DNA of 64,000 bases from Bacteroidota bacterium (lineage in GTDB: Bacteria; Bacteroidota; Ignavibacteria; Palsa-1295), in assembly GCA_018266755.1 (NCBI GenBank), contig JAFDZW010000005.1, positions 647,233 to 711,232 on the forward strand, given 5' to 3'. The notes beneath the pieces are model-generated. The model was given only the letters and a program-made list of their open reading frames with translations. It made no database searches and was not told the origin of the DNA. A program made the position numbers and the translations under genes. Positions 49,869-59,579 of this stretch are shown here, one piece after another (within the stretch, counting starts at the first letter, position 1; each line of letters starts with the position of its first letter).

Positions 49869-50852
49869 ATGACTGACGTGGCAGACATCAAAACCATCGG
49901 AGTATTGACCGCCGGCGGCGACGCGCCGGGAATGAACGCATGCATTCGTTCGATCACGCGTGTTGCCAGACATTACGACATGAAAGTGCTCGGTGTCAAT
50001 CATGGCTACACCGGACTCATCAAAGGCGACTACACCGATCTTATTCGCTCGTCGGTCTCGAATATTATTCAGCGTGGCGGTACGATTCTGAAGTCCGCAC
50101 GCACACCGGAGTTTCTCAACCCCAAGGGCCGCGCCAAAGCGTTCGAGTCGATGAAGGCGGCGGGCATGGATGCGCTGATCGTCATTGGCGGCGACGGCAC
50201 GTCACGCGCAGCGGCAGCGATGTGCGAAGAGTACGACATTCCAATCGTCGGCTGCCCCGGCACCATCGACAACGATCTGTACGGCACCGACTATACGATC
50301 GGCTTCGACACGGCCGTCAATACTGCGCTTGAAAGCATCGATAAGATTCGCGATACCGCCGACGCATTCGAGCGGACGTTCTATATCGAGGTCATGGGTC
50401 GCACCAGCGGGTTCATTGCACTCGACGTGGGTTTGAGCTGCGGAGCGGAGTTCATTGCCATCCCCGAACGCCCGACGACCGTGGATGATATAATGCAGGT
50501 CTTTCAGAAACAACGCGCTACCAAACGATCGAACATGATTGTCGTCGCCGAAGGAGCGGAAGGGGGCGGTGCGATTAAACTTGCGGAAGAAGTAAAAGCC
50601 CGCACCGGTATCGACTACCGAGTAACGATCCTCGGTCATGTCCAGCGTGGTGGCAGTCCGACGGCTCGTGACCGCATCCTTGCCACAAAACTCGGCGCAG
50701 CAGCGGTCGCCGCATTGCGCGATGGTCGCACGAACGTCATGACCGGCGAGGTGAAAGGTGCGCTGACACTCACCCCGTTCATCGAAGCGGCAACGATCAA
50801 GAAACAGGTCGATCCGATCCTGAGCGAACTCAGCATGGTACTGGCCGAATGA
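49869..50852 (+). CDS. pfkA: ATP-dependent 6-phosphofructokinase
   Basis: 327 residues. TAGGDAPGMNA (Walker-like substrate loop), IGGDGTSRAAA and CPGTIDNDLYGTDYTIGFDTA in part, plus MGRTSGFIALDVGL and GHVQRGGSPTARDRILATKLG in part. The glycine of PGTIDND is the residue that distinguishes ATP- from pyrophosphate-dependent enzymes (Lys in the latter), so this is the ATP type. Commits fructose-6-phosphate to glycolysis; eda in the same window gives the Entner-Doudoroff lower step. Confidence 0.96.
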   Translation: MTDVADIKTIGVLTAGGDAPGMNACIRSITRVARHYDMKVLGVNHGYTGLIKGDYTDLIRSSVSNIIQRGGTILKSARTPEFLNPKGRAKAFESMKAAGMDALIVIGGDGTSRAAAAMCEEYDIPIVGCPGTIDNDLYGTDYTIGFDTAVNTALESIDKIRDTADAFERTFYIEVMGRTSGFIALDVGLSCGAEFIAIPERPTTVDDIMQVFQKQRATKRSNMIVVAEGAEGGGAIKLAEEVKARTGIDYRVTILGHVQRGGSPTARDRILATKLGAAAVAALRDGRTNVMTGEVKGALTLTPFIEAATIKKQVDPILSELSMVLAE

Positions 50853-50880
50853 TGGCCCGGCCTCTGCTGTTCCATCTATT

Positions 50881-51606
50881 ATGAAGTGTATGCACCGACT
50901 CTACGCCCTCCTTTTCCTGCTCGTCTGTTCTCAGGCCGCCGTTGCACAGCGTGCGAACTACGATTCGCTCTTGTCTGCGATGCCGACCGAGGTAACGGGC
51001 CGTGTCTATCAGCTCGTCAACGACGGCGAAGCATTCCAGTCAACCCACGATTACGATAGTGCTATCAATTGCTACCACAAGATCCTTGAGATTCTGCCGA
51101 ACTTTGCACCCGCACTCACAACAATCTCAGGGCTCTACGGTGTATCCGAACGCTATCGGCAGGAGATCTACTGGGCACATAAGGCGATCGCTGCGGATTC
51201 GATGTATCTAAACGCATGGTTGAATCTGGGCAATGCCTATGCGAGCCTCAAGAGTTATGATACTGCGACAATGATCTTCACGCTTGCAACGCACGTTGAT
51301 TCTCGTTCTCCAATCCCGGCCTATAGCCTCGGTACCATCGAGGAAGAGCAAGGCCACTATCAGCAGGCGCTGACGTATTACATTTTTTCCAGCGCCATCG
51401 ACTCCAATTTCACCAACGGCTATTACAATGCCGCAATGATGTACGCACAGCTCGGCAATCCGGAGGAAGCTAAGAAGATGTTGCTGCGTCAACTTGAGAT
51501 CGACCCCTACGCAAAAGATGCCGAGATCGCCTATAAAGAGATCGAGGCAAAGCAAAAGGAGCTTGAGAACAAAGATAAGAAGGCGACAAAGAAGAGGAAA
51601 AAGTAA
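50881..51606 (+). CDS. Exported TPR protein
   Basis: 241 residues with a signal peptide (MKCMHRLYALLFLLVCSQAAVAQ). About five tetratricopeptide repeats follow (EAFQSTHDYDSAINCYHKILEILPNF in part, NLGNAYASLKSYDTATMIFTLATH in part, GTIEEEQGHYQQALTYYIFSS in part, AMMYAQLGNPEEAKKMLLRQLEIDP in part). The tail is Lys/Glu-rich and coiled (EAKQKELENKDKKATKKRKK). Periplasmic scaffold of unknown partner. Confidence 0.85.
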   Translation: MKCMHRLYALLFLLVCSQAAVAQRANYDSLLSAMPTEVTGRVYQLVNDGEAFQSTHDYDSAINCYHKILEILPNFAPALTTISGLYGVSERYRQEIYWAHKAIAADSMYLNAWLNLGNAYASLKSYDTATMIFTLATHVDSRSPIPAYSLGTIEEEQGHYQQALTYYIFSSAIDSNFTNGYYNAAMMYAQLGNPEEAKKMLLRQLEIDPYAKDAEIAYKEIEAKQKELENKDKKATKKRKK

Positions 51607-51609
51607 CGG

Positions 51610-51987
51610 TTACTCCCCTTTCATCCCGACGAACTTGTCCTCATTGTCGCGGAAGAGGACGTTGAATGTCGTCAGGCTGCCGTAGGATTTGGTGATGTAT
51701 CCTTGAAGGTCGATCTTCTCCGCCTCGTCTAACTTCGTATTTGCGTTTATTTTCTGTTCCAATACGCGAAGGTTGTTGCGCACGGCAACGATCTTTTTGA
51801 AGAACACATCGATGTCAACCTCTTTCGGCTGCAAATGAGGATCTTCGGGCTTGAGGATAACTGTGCCCCGGTGAAACTTTGGTGCGATCTCGGCAACATC
51901 GTCGCCGCGATTGAGTTTTTGATCCAGTGCGTCCGAAAATGCTTTGAACGCGACGCGGTAGGCTTGTTCGAAATCCATTGAGTCCAT
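51610..51987 (-). CDS. Hypothetical protein
   Basis: 125 residues from ATG 51987; a TTG at 52014 would add nine more residues. Predicted helical, with FKAFSDALDQKLNRGDDVAEIA, VDIDVFFKKIVAVRNNLRVLEQKINAN in part and IDLQGYITKSYGSLTTFNVLF in part. No family recognised. Tail-to-tail with the TPR gene (3-bp gap). Confidence 0.6.
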   Translation of the reverse strand: MDSMDFEQAYRVAFKAFSDALDQKLNRGDDVAEIAPKFHRGTVILKPEDPHLQPKEVDIDVFFKKIVAVRNNLRVLEQKINANTKLDEAEKIDLQGYITKSYGSLTTFNVLFRDNEDKFVGMKGE

Positions 51988-52201
51988 CGAAATAGATTGA
52001 TCTGTCGGGCTCAACGAATGCCTCGGTCGTGAAATTCCGCTCGGATGCCGGTATCACATTTTTGTGCAGATCGCCAGCACCGCTATAACTGGCCCCAGGT
52101 ACACCAAGATAACCATAATCCACCGTTTCATCGCCATCACCTCCAGATAATAGTACCCCGAACGAGAGGCTCCGGTGGTGCAAGAACGTGTGACCTATGT
52201 T

Positions 52202-52271
52202 AGGAGTCAGTAGTCAGTGGTCAATAGCCAGGACCCGTCGGATCCGTGAGTACTGTTTACTGACAACTCCT
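52202..52271. repeat. Imperfect inverted repeat after typA
   Basis: AGGAGTCAGTAGTCAGTGG (from 52202) pairs imperfectly with the reverse of CCGTGAGTACTGTTTACTGACA..CTCCT (to 52271), with a few bulges. It directly follows the typA stop on the minus strand and may be a terminator or a decayed repeat. The 51988-52270 gap contains nothing else recognisable. Confidence 0.4.
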
Positions 52272-54118
52272 TACGCCTCTTCCATCTGGGCCTTCTTCTT
52301 CGACTGGCGGAAGCGCTCAGTCGGGTCGAGGATCTTCTTGCGGAAGCGGGTGGTCTCGGGTGTGACTTCAAGCAGATCGTCGTCGTCGAGCCACTCGATC
52401 TGTTGTTCGAGCGACATCAAACGCGGCGGATCGAGCTGGATGGCGCCGTCGGACCCCGAGGCGCGCATGTTGGTGAGATGTTTCTTCTTCGTGACGTTCA
52501 CGATCATCTCGCCTTCGCGGCTGTTCTCACCGACGATCATGCCGCGATAGACTTTCGTACCCGGCGCGACGAAGAACACAGCACGCTCTTGCAGATTTTC
52601 CATCGCATAGCCCGTCGTGTCACCGTCTTCGAGCGAGACGAGCGCACCGCGCGTGCGGCCCGGGATCGCGCCTTTGAAGGACTCGTAATCGTAGAACAAC
52701 TGGTTGAGGATACCGGTACCGCGCGTCATCGTCAGGAATTCGCCGCGGAAACCGATCATGCCGCGTGACGGCACGTGATACTCAAGATGCGCTTGTCCGT
52801 TGAGCGTGGCCATGTTGACCATCTGTCCCTTACGGATGCCAAGCGCTTCGATGACGCCGCCGACGTACTCTTCCGGCACGTCGATCACCACCTGCTCGAC
52901 CGGCTCCATGGTGTCGCCGTCAACGACCTGCAGAATGACCTCGGGCTTGCTCACGGCAAACTCGTAGCCTTCGCGACGCATCGTCTCGATGAGGATGGCA
53001 AGCTGCAGTTCACCGCGTGCAGCAACTTTGAACGTGTCGGCCGAAATCTCTTCCATGCGGATCGAGATGTTCTTGCGAAGCTCGCGCTGCAAGCGTTCGC
53101 GAAGGTGGCGCGACGTGACGAACTTGCCTTCGGTACCGGCGAACGGCGAATCGTTGACGACGAAGTTCATCGCGATCGTCGGCTCGTCGACGTTGATGAT
53201 CGGCAGCGGATCCGGATGCTCAGGGTCGGTGATCGTTTCGCCGATATGCACGTCTTCCAACCCGGCAAGCTGCACGATCTCGCCTGCTCCGGCTTCTTCG
53301 ATCTCGACGCGCTTCAAGCCCTCGAATGCATAGAGCTTTGTAATTTTCGCCTTCTCGATCGAGCTATCGTGTTTGATGCGAGTGATCCAATCGCCCGGAT
53401 GCACCTTCCCGCGGAAGATGCGGCCTACAGCGAGGCGGCCGAGGTAATCGGACCAATCGACATTCGCGACAAGCATCTGATACGGTGCGTCGAGCTCGCC
53501 CGGCGGCGGCGGGACGTTCGTGATGATCGATTCGAACAGCGGAGCCAGATCCTTCGGCTCGTCTTCGAGCTTGTTGATCGCAAGGCCCTGCTTGCCGATG
53601 GCGTAGATCACCGGAAAATCGAGTTGCTCGTACGATGCGCCGAGCGACATGAAGAGCTCGTAGATCTCGTCCAACACTTCGGCCGGACGTGCGTCCTTGC
53701 GGTCGATCTTGTTGATGACGACGATCGGCTTCAGGTGCAACCCGAGGCTCTTCTTGAGCACAAACTTTGTCTGCGGCAGGCAGCCTTCGGCAGCATCGAC
53801 CAAGAGCACGACGCCGTCAACCATCTTGAGGATACGCTCGACCTCACCGCCGAAGTCGGCGTGGCCTGGGGTATCGACGATGTTGATCTTGCGGCCATTC
53901 CAGTGGACGCTCGTGTTCTTTGCGAGGATCGTAATTCCCTTCTCGCGTTCGAGGTCGTTGGAGTCCATGACGCGCTCGACCAAGTGCTCGTTCGAGCGGA
54001 ACGTGCCGCTCTGGCGAAGCATTTGGTCAACAAGGGTCGTTTTGCCATGATCGACGTGAGCGATAATGGCGACGTTTCGGATGTCGTCTCTGCGATGTTC
54101 GGTATGCTGTTCTGCCAT
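52271..54118 (-). CDS. typA: Translational GTPase TypA/BipA
   Basis: 615 residues. Five G motifs: AHVDHGKTTLVDQML (G1), ERGITILAKNT-type EKGITILAKNTSVHW, DTPGHADFGGEVERIL (G3), NKIDRKDARP (G4). The C-terminal half has the EF-G-like domain V and the BipA-specific region (GRTRGALVSLEDGDTTGYAMENLQERA in part, VYRGMIVGENSREGEMIVNVTKKKHLTNMRASGSDG in parts). Binds ribosomes under stress and at low temperature. A hairpin-like repeat follows the stop. Confidence 0.97.
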   Translation of the reverse strand: MAEQHTEHRRDDIRNVAIIAHVDHGKTTLVDQMLRQSGTFRSNEHLVERVMDSNDLEREKGITILAKNTSVHWNGRKINIVDTPGHADFGGEVERILKMVDGVVLLVDAAEGCLPQTKFVLKKSLGLHLKPIVVINKIDRKDARPAEVLDEIYELFMSLGASYEQLDFPVIYAIGKQGLAINKLEDEPKDLAPLFESIITNVPPPPGELDAPYQMLVANVDWSDYLGRLAVGRIFRGKVHPGDWITRIKHDSSIEKAKITKLYAFEGLKRVEIEEAGAGEIVQLAGLEDVHIGETITDPEHPDPLPIINVDEPTIAMNFVVNDSPFAGTEGKFVTSRHLRERLQRELRKNISIRMEEISADTFKVAARGELQLAILIETMRREGYEFAVSKPEVILQVVDGDTMEPVEQVVIDVPEEYVGGVIEALGIRKGQMVNMATLNGQAHLEYHVPSRGMIGFRGEFLTMTRGTGILNQLFYDYESFKGAIPGRTRGALVSLEDGDTTGYAMENLQERAVFFVAPGTKVYRGMIVGENSREGEMIVNVTKKKHLTNMRASGSDGAIQLDPPRLMSLEQQIEWLDDDDLLEVTPETTRFRKKILDPTERFRQSKKKAQMEEA

Positions 54119-54220
54119 AGTAGTCGCCGCGTCTAACGAGGGGGTGGTGGCATTGGTTCACCTATGAAATGGGCACCTGATTTATGTCCCGTAAATCCAT
54201 TGTTTTTCATCCGATTCCAC

Positions 54221-54580
54221 CTACCCCCCTCTCAAACTGAATTGCATAAAAAAGGTGGCTTTGGCAGGCGTGGGGTTTGGGTCTGATTTCTCATGTGATT
54301 CGGAGATTTCGTCGGTCCATAAATACATAACGATATGACCTTTGGGGCAATAGACTAAGTCCTTATTTTTGAGCTTCAATCTTGCGGGCATCTGGGGAGG
54401 GGTAAGGGGTTGCGCATTGTAGAGACGCGCACATGCGCGTCTCCCGCTTTTGGTGTGTTGCTGCTTCTGGAGGGTTGGATCGCCTCTCTCAAAGATCACA
54501 AATCCAAACGATTCCACGAAGCCGCCCGATGATGACATATCGCAAATCGGACAACGGCGTGCATAATCCTCAACATCCAT
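54221..54580 (-). CDS. Possible zinc-ribbon-like hypothetical protein, disrupted by a repeat
   Basis: 119 residues from ATG 54580. Two knuckles, RRCPICD near the start and YCPKGH near residue 77, look like halves of a zinc ribbon (the usual second knuckle is CxxC or CxxH). Between them lies QQHTKSGRRACARLYNAQ, encoded across a 22-bp palindrome (54422-54443) typical of a dispersed repeat, so the middle may be a foreign insert. The 54119-54626 interval holds no other gene. It could be a decayed gene or a real small protein. Confidence 0.35.
   Translation of the reverse strand: MDVEDYARRCPICDMSSSGGFVESFGFVIFERGDPTLQKQQHTKSGRRACARLYNAQPLTPPQMPARLKLKNKDLVYCPKGHIVMYLWTDEISESHEKSDPNPTPAKATFFMQFSLRGG
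54422..54443. repeat. 22-bp palindromic repeat
   Basis: Perfect arms GAGACGCGCA and TGCGCGTCTC around CA, preceded by TTGTA. The sequence style (GTAGAGACGCGC...GCGCGTCTC) is that of a frequent dispersed palindrome in many bacteria. Confidence 0.7.
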
Positions 54581-54626
54581 CCGAGGCGGTACACTGTATT
54601 ATCTGCTAAGACAATACAAGACTACA

Positions 54627-55907
54627 ATGCCGATTCGCAAGTTTCTTACGATCTCGTTAGTTGCGCTTTCACTGGCAGCCTGCAAGAAGGCCGATACTGC
54701 ACTCGTCATTCCGAACCTCATGCCGCGCGGAGGCGATTCGACCTCTGCCGAGTTTGTCAATGCACAATCGGAGGTTGCAACCCTTCGCAGCGACCTGACG
54801 CTGCACCCCGATAAGCTCGACGACTATACGAAGCTTGCGATGATCTTTCTGCAAGAAGCGCGCGTGAGCGGCCGCCACCACGAGTATTTCCCCGTCGCGT
54901 CGCGGTTGCTCGACGAAACCTTGCGGCGCGACTCGCTGAACTTCGAGGGGCTTGTTCTTCGTGCCGGTATGCAAATGACAATGCATCGGTTCGCCGAAGC
55001 GAAACAAACGATCGTCAAAGCGATCAAGGTGAATCCGCATAACTCCGGCGCCTATGGCATCCTCGCCGATGCAAATACCGAACTCGGACTGTATGACGAA
55101 GCCGTGAAGGCGGTTGATACAATGATAAGCACACGGCCCGACCTGCGTTCGTATGCACGGGCATCGTATCAGCGCGAATTGCGTGGCGACCTTAACGGCG
55201 CACTCGCTGCGATGCGTCTGGCTGTCGATGCCGGTGCCTATGGACAAGAGAGTCGCGAATGGTCCGTTTATCAATATGCCAATCTCTTCTTAAACGAAGG
55301 CAAACTCGATACTGCCCAATTTCTCTATAATGGTATCCTCGAAGAACGGCCGAACTATGGGTTCGCACTTTCGGGCTTGGCAATGGTCGCTGTAGCGAAG
55401 CACGATTATCCGACAGCAATTGAACACCTTGTGAAGGCCACACAAGTTCTGCCGGAACACATATTCCTCGAGCAACTCTCCGACCTCTACGTCGCAATGG
55501 GCGACCGAGAGGATGCCAAACAGCTTGAAGAAAAGGTCATCGCCGCATTCGCCGTACACGAGGCAGATGGTTGGAATGTCGCCCGCGAATATGCACTCTA
55601 CTGCGCGAATCACGGTATTCATCTTGACGAAGCGCTCACTCGTGCCGAAGCCGATTACCGCACCCGTCCGCATAATATCGATGCCCTCGATACATACGCT
55701 TGGTGTCTGCTCAAGAACGGCCGTGCAGCCGATGCTGCCCCGCTCGCCAATGAAGCCCTACGAATGAGCCCGCTCAACCCGACGATCTGGTATCATGCCG
55801 CCGTGATTGCCCATTCTACCGGTGACACTGTCGTAGCCTCGGCCCGATATGCCCGTTGTGGATATTTGCCGTGCATCTATACCTCCACTTCATTGGCCAT
55901 ACGTTAA
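54627..55907 (+). CDS. TPR lipoprotein
   Basis: 426 residues from ATG 54627. The signal peptide ends in a lipobox LSLAAC. The rest is tetratricopeptide-like, with at least six repeats (VNPHNSGAYGILADANTELGLYDEAVKAVDTM in parts, GLAMVAVAKHDYPTAIEHLVKATQVLPEHI in parts, DTYAWCLLKNGRAADAAPLANEALRMSPLNP in parts). Likely anchored in the outer membrane facing the periplasm. The stop is one base before the ATG of the DUF6702-like gene (55909), so the two are tightly coupled. Confidence 0.85.
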   Translation: MPIRKFLTISLVALSLAACKKADTALVIPNLMPRGGDSTSAEFVNAQSEVATLRSDLTLHPDKLDDYTKLAMIFLQEARVSGRHHEYFPVASRLLDETLRRDSLNFEGLVLRAGMQMTMHRFAEAKQTIVKAIKVNPHNSGAYGILADANTELGLYDEAVKAVDTMISTRPDLRSYARASYQRELRGDLNGALAAMRLAVDAGAYGQESREWSVYQYANLFLNEGKLDTAQFLYNGILEERPNYGFALSGLAMVAVAKHDYPTAIEHLVKATQVLPEHIFLEQLSDLYVAMGDREDAKQLEEKVIAAFAVHEADGWNVAREYALYCANHGIHLDEALTRAEADYRTRPHNIDALDTYAWCLLKNGRAADAAPLANEALRMSPLNPTIWYHAAVIAHSTGDTVVASARYARCGYLPCIYTSTSLAIR

Positions 55908-55908
55908 T

Positions 55909-56385
55909 ATGCTCGTCTGGACGAAACTTGCATTCGTCGTGCTGCTGCGATTGCACAGCATCCACATTAGCTACGCGAAGGCGGAAGTGAGCGAGTCGCA
56001 AGTACATTTCAAAGTGTCGTACTATAAAGACGATTTTCGTCAGTCGCTCGACGCATGGTATTCGGGCAAGAGTACATCGCTCGAAGGTGACGCATTACGT
56101 AATGCCGAAGTCGCGTATTTTACAAACTTTCTGAGGATGTGGTCAGGGCCGGAGTTCACCCACCAACTCACTCTTTCGACATGCCACGTCACCGACGACG
56201 GCTCTTCGGTCCTATTCGACGCTACATTTGCCAGCGATACACCGATCGCGATGCTGACGATCGATCACCGTGCGATCTGTAAGGAATATCCTGACCAAAT
56301 GAATATTTTTACGATCAGGATCTTCGGCGCCGAGCACAATGTCATTGCCAACGCCTCGAAGCCGACCACTACACTCACGCGCTAA
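55909..56385 (+). CDS. DUF6702-like exported protein
   Basis: 158 residues from ATG 55909; longer in-frame reading extends into the preceding gene. A short hydrophobic N-terminus precedes HSIHISYAKAEVSESQVHFKVSYYKDDFRQSLDAW in part, which resembles the start of DUF6702 proteins of Bacteroidota (HPxHVSxxEI... FxDDFExAL). Those often precede a HupE gene, and here one starts 5 bp after the stop. Function unknown; the pair may act together in the envelope. Confidence 0.6.
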   Translation: MLVWTKLAFVVLLRLHSIHISYAKAEVSESQVHFKVSYYKDDFRQSLDAWYSGKSTSLEGDALRNAEVAYFTNFLRMWSGPEFTHQLTLSTCHVTDDGSSVLFDATFASDTPIAMLTIDHRAICKEYPDQMNIFTIRIFGAEHNVIANASKPTTTLTR

Positions 56386-56390
56386 CCACG

Positions 56391-56957
56391 ATGGACCTCT
56401 TCCCTACATTCTTTCGCATCGGTTTCGAGCACATCGTGACCGGCTACGATCATCTGCTGTTTTTGCTCGGACTGATACTCGTCACGAAAGACTGGCGTTC
56501 GCTCCTTTCCGTTGCAAGTGCATTCACCGTTGCGCATTCGACGACGCTTATCCTCTCCGCACTCGGCATCCTGAGTCTGCCACCGGTCGTGACGGAATCA
56601 CTCATCGCGCTATCGATCGTCTATGTTGCCATTGAAAATGTCGTCCGCGAAAACCCGTCGAGCAGCAGATGGATCGTCGCCGGTTCATTCGGGCTCATTC
56701 ACGGCGCCGGATTCTCAGGGCATCTCACCGAGATACTTAAAGGCATGCTCGAAATGGGAAATATCTGGTGGCCGCTTGCCGGCTTTAACGTCGGCATCGA
56801 GGTTGGGCAGATCCTCGTGATCGCTGTTGTGTTGCCGATCATGTGGCTCGTGCGCAAATACGGTGTCGAACGTAAGATCGTTCAGGAAGTATCACGAGTG
56901 ATCGCCTCGGTGGGGGGCGTCTTACTGTTGCTTCGTATCTTCGGCCTGAACCCATAG
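56391..56957 (+). CDS. HupE/UreJ-family membrane protein
   Basis: 188 residues, five to six hydrophobic segments. GFEHIVTGYDHLLFLLGLILV in part (the GxxHxxxGxDHxLF signature), FTVAHSTTLILSAL (second His motif) and SFGLIHGAGFSGHL (third). HupE and UreJ are nickel/cobalt-type permeases with conserved His residues in the first and third segments, and all of these are present here. Substrate metal not determined. Downstream of the DUF6702-like gene and followed by a palindromic repeat. Confidence 0.88.
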   Translation: MDLFPTFFRIGFEHIVTGYDHLLFLLGLILVTKDWRSLLSVASAFTVAHSTTLILSALGILSLPPVVTESLIALSIVYVAIENVVRENPSSSRWIVAGSFGLIHGAGFSGHLTEILKGMLEMGNIWWPLAGFNVGIEVGQILVIAVVLPIMWLVRKYGVERKIVQEVSRVIASVGGVLLLLRIFGLNP

Positions 56958-56992
56958 GCGATCGGCAACAGCTCTGACGCTATTGGGGTATC

Positions 56993-57075
56993 GTCATTCT
57001 GAGCGAAGCGAAGAATCCCTTGAGGTAACTCTGTGAGGCTCCGCCATAGGGATTCTTCGCTTCGCTCAGAATGAC
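56993..57075. repeat. Dispersed palindromic repeat, copy 3
   Basis: 83 bp. Ends GTCATTCTGAG and CTCAGAATGAC, with inner arms containing GCGAAGCGAAGAATCCCT and its complement. The centre, read on the minus strand, GGCGGAGCCTCACAG, matches copy 1, so the two copies lie in opposite orientation. Confidence 0.9.
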
Positions 57076-57179
57076 AGCTCCTTACACCGTTTCAGACAGA
57101 GCCACGACCCGCTATTCCGAGGGCGAACCTTTTAGATGTGCCTCAGTTTCTTATTGAGTATTGTGTGATTCCTACTCGT

Positions 57180-59579
57180 ATGAAACCGATCGCTCTCTTC
57201 ATTACCCTTTGTATTGCATCGAATATATTCGCCAGCGGCTCGCCGCAGATCGTCAAACGCGACAACGGCACCTTCGGCGGCAATCAATCGACCAAGCTCG
57301 GCAAGGACATCACCGGTTGGGAAGAAACAGCAATCCTGCAACCGAAAGGACCCTGTACCCTCGACGAGATCGACGTGTATCTCGATGGCACAATACCCGG
57401 TCAGGTAGTGGTATGGGTGATGGCCGATCCTTCGGAAGGCTCGATCCCCCCGACCGGCTGGGTGCGAAGCTACGCTGCCCTCTGTGGCCCGATCACTGTC
57501 GATTACGATGGCAACCCCGGCTGGGTGCCAATCGACGTCAAAGATAGCGGTCTTCGTTCCGATGGCTTCGACCGACTCTGTATTCAGCATACCGTCACCT
57601 CCGCAAACGGACCGTACTTCGCACTCGATAAAAGTCCGTCCACCAACAGCTCGTTCCTGATGAATCCGAACGAGCCGCTCTTTCAAGGTCTTACCATCCC
57701 GGGGAAATATTATCTCGCAAACGCGAACTTCATGGTGCGGATGTTGGTGCGATACGAATTCCCCGCCGGAAATACGTCGGCTCTGCCACCGGCCGCTACG
57801 TTCGGTGATCATGCAAAAGATGTCGGGCTCGTGGTCAACGGCAAACAGTTCGCTTCGGCGCGCGCCAGTGTTGCCGACTGGAACGGTGACGGTTGGGACG
57901 ATATTGTCACCGGAGGAAAGTTCTTTCAAAACAATGGCGATGGAACGTTCAAAAATGTGACGGCAACGATTGGGATCGACTCAGCGGGTGGCGGTTATGT
58001 CTGGGGTGATTTCAATGGTGACGGCTTCATCGATTGCTATAGTGTCAATGGCGGAGCTGGCGATAAGATTTTCGCTGGGCAAAGTGACGGCACATTCAAA
58101 GATGTCACGGCGTCGACAAAGATTTCGAACCCATATCCCACCATCACACCGATGTGGTTCGATTATGACAAAGACGGCAATCTCGATCTATATATTTCCA
58201 ACGGTCGAACCGCCGACACCGCCGGAAACGAGACGTACTATCCGGATCAACTGTGGCACAACAACGGCGACGGCACATTCGAAAATCTCACGCAGAAGAA
58301 CGGAATCAGTGATGCCGAGCAACCCCCATATTACGATTGCTGGGCATCGACTGTTGGCGACTATAACCTCGACGGATACCCGGATATCTTCGTTGCCGAT
58401 TACCGCCTGCAACCCGACATGCTCTTTCGCAATAACGGAGGCACATCGTTTACCGATGTTGCTGCCGAGACCGGTGCGATCGGTGTTCCGACCGCCGATC
58501 CGAACTCCTTTGGACATGGTGCAGGATGCGAGTTTGCAGATTTTAACAATGACGGCCTGCCCGATCTCTTCGTCGGCAACCTCGGACATCCCGATTGGCG
58601 AGGCCAATTTTCAAATCCATCACTCCTATTTATTAATCAGGGCGGTGCCGACCACAAGTTCATCGATATGCATAAACAAATGGGCGTGAAGTTCTTCGAG
58701 ATGAACTTCGGAGTTGTAACGCTCGATGCCGATCTCGATGGGAATCTAGACGCGTTTCACTGTCAATATGCCTATAATGCGACCTCAACGGGAGAACCGT
58801 ATCGCCGTTCACGCATATATATCAACGACGGTCCGTCGAGAAATTATCATCTCTCGGACAAGACGTGGCATCTCGGCTGCAATATTCACGGCGCTTGGAC
58901 AGCGGTACGCGGCGACTTCGATCATGATGGCGACATGGATCTCGTTGCGGCAAGTCCGACCGATCTTGTGCGCTACTTCCGAAACGATGTCACACGCAAC
59001 GGGAAATATCTTTCCATCCGGCTCAAAGGTGATGCATCGCAGCATGTGAATACCGATGCATACGGAACGTCGATGACGATCTATGCAAATGGAAAGAAAT
59101 GGTATCGTGACCTCATGAGCGGCGGCAGCGGTTCGACCGCTTCACAAAACTCGAATGAGATCAATCTCGGGCTCGGACAGGTGCCGTCCGTCGACAGTGT
59201 TGTCATTACGTGGCCGAACGGACGGAAGGCAACGCTCACAACGCTGCAACCGGATCATGGTTATCTGGTGAAGTATCCTGATATCGTGAATGTCACGTTC
59301 CAATCCGTACGACAGGAAACGACAAACCAGGCGAGCATTGTGGCTTCGGTTGACGGAGCGAACCTCACAGTACGATATACCGGCAGCGAAGCCATCTCGA
59401 ACGCACGCATTGAAGTGCGAACACTACTCGGCTCGTTGGTTCGTTCACAACAAGCCGCTACAATTGGATCGAGCGAAGATTACAGAATTGATATCGCTGG
59501 GCTTGCATCGGGGACCTATCTTGTAACGCTTTCGAACGATTCGAACACGCACTCAGCGACGATCGTCGTTACTCACTAA
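57180..59579 (+). CDS. Secreted FG-GAP/ASPIC-UnbV repeat protein with T9SS sorting domain
   Basis: 799 residues from ATG 57180. Signal peptide MKPIALFITLCIASNIFASG. The middle holds FG-GAP/VCBS repeats with Ca2+-binding D-x-D-x-DG: DWNGDGWDD, DFNGDGFID, DYDKDGNLDLY, DYNLDGYPDIF, DFNNDGLPDLF, DFDHDGDMDLV. An ASPIC/UnbV domain follows (LGLGQVPSVDSVVITWPNGRK in part, LQPDHGYLVKYPD). The end (NARIEVRTLLGSLVRSQQAA ... LASGTYLVTLSNDSNT) is a type A T9SS C-terminal domain. Probably a surface adhesin or protein-binding propeller. Its 3' end overlaps folP by 11 bp. Confidence 0.92.
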   Translation: MKPIALFITLCIASNIFASGSPQIVKRDNGTFGGNQSTKLGKDITGWEETAILQPKGPCTLDEIDVYLDGTIPGQVVVWVMADPSEGSIPPTGWVRSYAALCGPITVDYDGNPGWVPIDVKDSGLRSDGFDRLCIQHTVTSANGPYFALDKSPSTNSSFLMNPNEPLFQGLTIPGKYYLANANFMVRMLVRYEFPAGNTSALPPAATFGDHAKDVGLVVNGKQFASARASVADWNGDGWDDIVTGGKFFQNNGDGTFKNVTATIGIDSAGGGYVWGDFNGDGFIDCYSVNGGAGDKIFAGQSDGTFKDVTASTKISNPYPTITPMWFDYDKDGNLDLYISNGRTADTAGNETYYPDQLWHNNGDGTFENLTQKNGISDAEQPPYYDCWASTVGDYNLDGYPDIFVADYRLQPDMLFRNNGGTSFTDVAAETGAIGVPTADPNSFGHGAGCEFADFNNDGLPDLFVGNLGHPDWRGQFSNPSLLFINQGGADHKFIDMHKQMGVKFFEMNFGVVTLDADLDGNLDAFHCQYAYNATSTGEPYRRSRIYINDGPSRNYHLSDKTWHLGCNIHGAWTAVRGDFDHDGDMDLVAASPTDLVRYFRNDVTRNGKYLSIRLKGDASQHVNTDAYGTSMTIYANGKKWYRDLMSGGSGSTASQNSNEINLGLGQVPSVDSVVITWPNGRKATLTTLQPDHGYLVKYPDIVNVTFQSVRQETTNQASIVASVDGANLTVRYTGSEAISNARIEVRTLLGSLVRSQQAATIGSSEDYRIDIAGLASGTYLVTLSNDSNTHSATIVVTH

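Noticed and set aside
52775..54136. 453-codon open frame antisense to typA
   Set aside because: Exactly opposite typA; no family motif.
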